Shown here: one piece after another, positions 63,225 through 64,000 of the stretch
How positions within the stretch are numbered: position 1 is the stretch's first letter
Layout: each line of letters begins with the position of its first letter
Source: Dolomitihabitans soli
GTDB taxonomy: Bacteria > Actinomycetota > Actinomycetes > Streptosporangiales > Streptosporangiaceae
DNA length: 64,000 bases
Assembly (NCBI RefSeq): GCF_022213955.1
Contig: NZ_JAKNTW010000006.1
Location: 248,001 to 312,000 of the forward strand
Direction: 5' to 3'
Made by a program: the position numbers and the translations under genes
The notes under the pieces: generated by a model
Database searches by the model: none
The model's input: the letters and a program-made list of their open reading frames with translations, nothing else
Told to the model about the DNA's origin: nothing

Positions 63225-63718
63225 CAGGCCTCCAGGTTGGTGTCCATGTCAGGGCTGGAAATGGTGTGAGACGGCCGGGCGACGTCTTCCGCCCAGGTCG
63301 AGATCAGTGTCAGCCAGGCGCCGAAGGCCAGCCAGACGCCGCCGAGCACCCAGCCGCGCGGGTTGACGCCGGTGAACGCGCCGACGATGTAGATCAGCGA
63401 CCAGGCGACCATCATCGCGGAGGCGCAGGCGAAGGCGATGCGGTCGGAACGGACGAATGCCTGGCCGACGCACAGCACGGCGGTCAGCAACCAGATGGCA
63501 GCCCAGACGCGGAGCGGCAGGATCGCGTCCAGGACGAGGTATCCGGCCGTGGCGAGGACCTCGCGGGGCGGGCTCATCAGGGACAGTGCGACGACCGTGG
63601 ACACCAGTGCGACGAAGAGGAGGCTGGCCCCGCGCCGCCCGATTCGGTGGGCGAGGCGTGCTGTCACGCGCCTGACCCGGCCAACGCCGAGACCAATTCG
63701 TTGACTCACAGTCATCAT
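63224..63718 (-). CDS. Hypothetical four-helix membrane protein
   Basis: A 164-residue protein with a basic N-terminus (RVRRVTARLAHRIGRRGA) and four hydrophobic segments (SLLFVALVSTVVALSL, VWAAIWLLTAVLCVG, then two more to about residue 140). ATGs at 63718 and 63715 are adjacent; neither has a clear ribosome-binding site. Its stop overlaps the start of the coiled-coil gene. A short-range transporter or holin-like role is possible but unsupported. Confidence 0.6.
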   Translation of the reverse strand: MMTVSQRIGLGVGRVRRVTARLAHRIGRRGASLLFVALVSTVVALSLMSPPREVLATAGYLVLDAILPLRVWAAIWLLTAVLCVGQAFVRSDRIAFACASAMMVAWSLIYIVGAFTGVNPRGWVLGGVWLAFGAWLTLISTWAEDVARPSHTISSPDMDTNLEA

Positions 63719-64000
63719 GATAATGCACAGAGTGACATTTCCTGGCCTCCGTGCGGCGCTTTTCGGGGTCGCAGGCGGGAAATCGTGGTAGTTCTCCTGC
63801 CAAAAGGGAGGTCCACCACACGCCTGTGGCAGGTGGTGCTGTCGTGCCGGTCCGAGGCCGACCGGCCGAGCATGGCGCGGTTCCCGGCGGCCGTCGCAGG
63901 TGACCACCGGCTGGGCGGGGCGCGCCGAGAGAGCGCTTTCTCGGTTGCGGAGACGTTACCGGCCGATGTCTTGACGCGGCGGAGCACAAAGTGGGTTGAT
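63719..64000. other. Right-hand non-coding end
   Basis: The 282 bases to the window edge contain no gene with convincing coding character on either strand. The first 60 bases are AT-richer and probably hold the promoter of the membrane-protein pair. Confidence 0.45.

Overview
The window is a 64-kb piece of a high-GC actinomycete chromosome. GTG and TTG starts are frequent, ribosome-binding sites are GGAGG-like, and terminators are hairpins without a U-tract. The core block rpmB, fakA-like, recG, rsmD, coaD, yceD, rpmF, rnc, mutM, acyP, smc, ftsY has the usual actinobacterial order. Gene content (SigR-type sigma factor, DUF6879 protein, MEDS/ATPase regulator, deoxysugar genes) suggests Streptosporangiales, for example Streptosporangiaceae. 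This placement is inference, because no rRNA or tRNA gene is present.

Layout. 0-16 kb is housekeeping: the end of thiD, a PIN-domain toxin-antitoxin pair, ribosomal proteins L28 and L32, DNA repair, RNA processing, coenzyme A synthesis, and SMC/FtsY. 16-17.6 kb carries a secreted class-A-beta-lactamase-like serine hydrolase with a winged-helix regulator. 17.6-21.6 kb is a siderophore-iron ABC importer whose divergent promoter region has two IdeR/DmdR-like iron boxes. 21.9-25.5 kb has an ABC-F ribosome-protection-type ATPase with a possible six-codon leader peptide, then a Cds1-like PLP enzyme. 25.8-31 kb is regulatory: an orphan SigR-like sigma factor, a MEDS/ATPase anti-sigma-type protein, an EamA transporter with a divergent XRE-cupin regulator, and a MerR/membrane-protein operon. 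31-46 kb is accessory: a lipoprotein deacetylase, a SRPBCC protein, and a sugar and tailoring cluster (broken N-methyltransferase/aminotransferase chimera, sugar C-methyltransferase, membrane acyltransferase, MFS exporter, P450, decarboxylase/epimerase, UDP-glucose dehydrogenase, E1-type 3-dehydrase, glycosyltransferase). 46-64 kb holds typA, a hydrolase, pta, an aldehyde dehydrogenase, a secreted LAS-type cell-wall enzyme, TetR/AKR/MerR genes, a class B PBP, an ABC exporter, a NB-ARC/TPR protein, and a membrane/coiled-coil pair.

The cluster at 33-45.5 kb reads as a route to an unusual activated sugar: UDP-glucose is oxidised, probably decarboxylated to a 4-keto-pentose, deoxygenated at C3 by a PMP/[2Fe-2S] enzyme, C-methylated, transferred, acylated and exported. 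No scaffold synthase or pathway regulator lies in the window, and one amino-sugar gene has decayed, so the cluster is either incomplete here or a degenerate remnant.

The other theme is repetitive DNA. There are tandem duplications of gene 3' ends in intergenic spacers (182 bp, 84 bp, 12 bp), intergenic arrays with a 32-bp unit and with a 21-bp hairpin unit, minisatellites inside two coding regions, and a dispersed intergenic repeat of about 115 bp with four copies.
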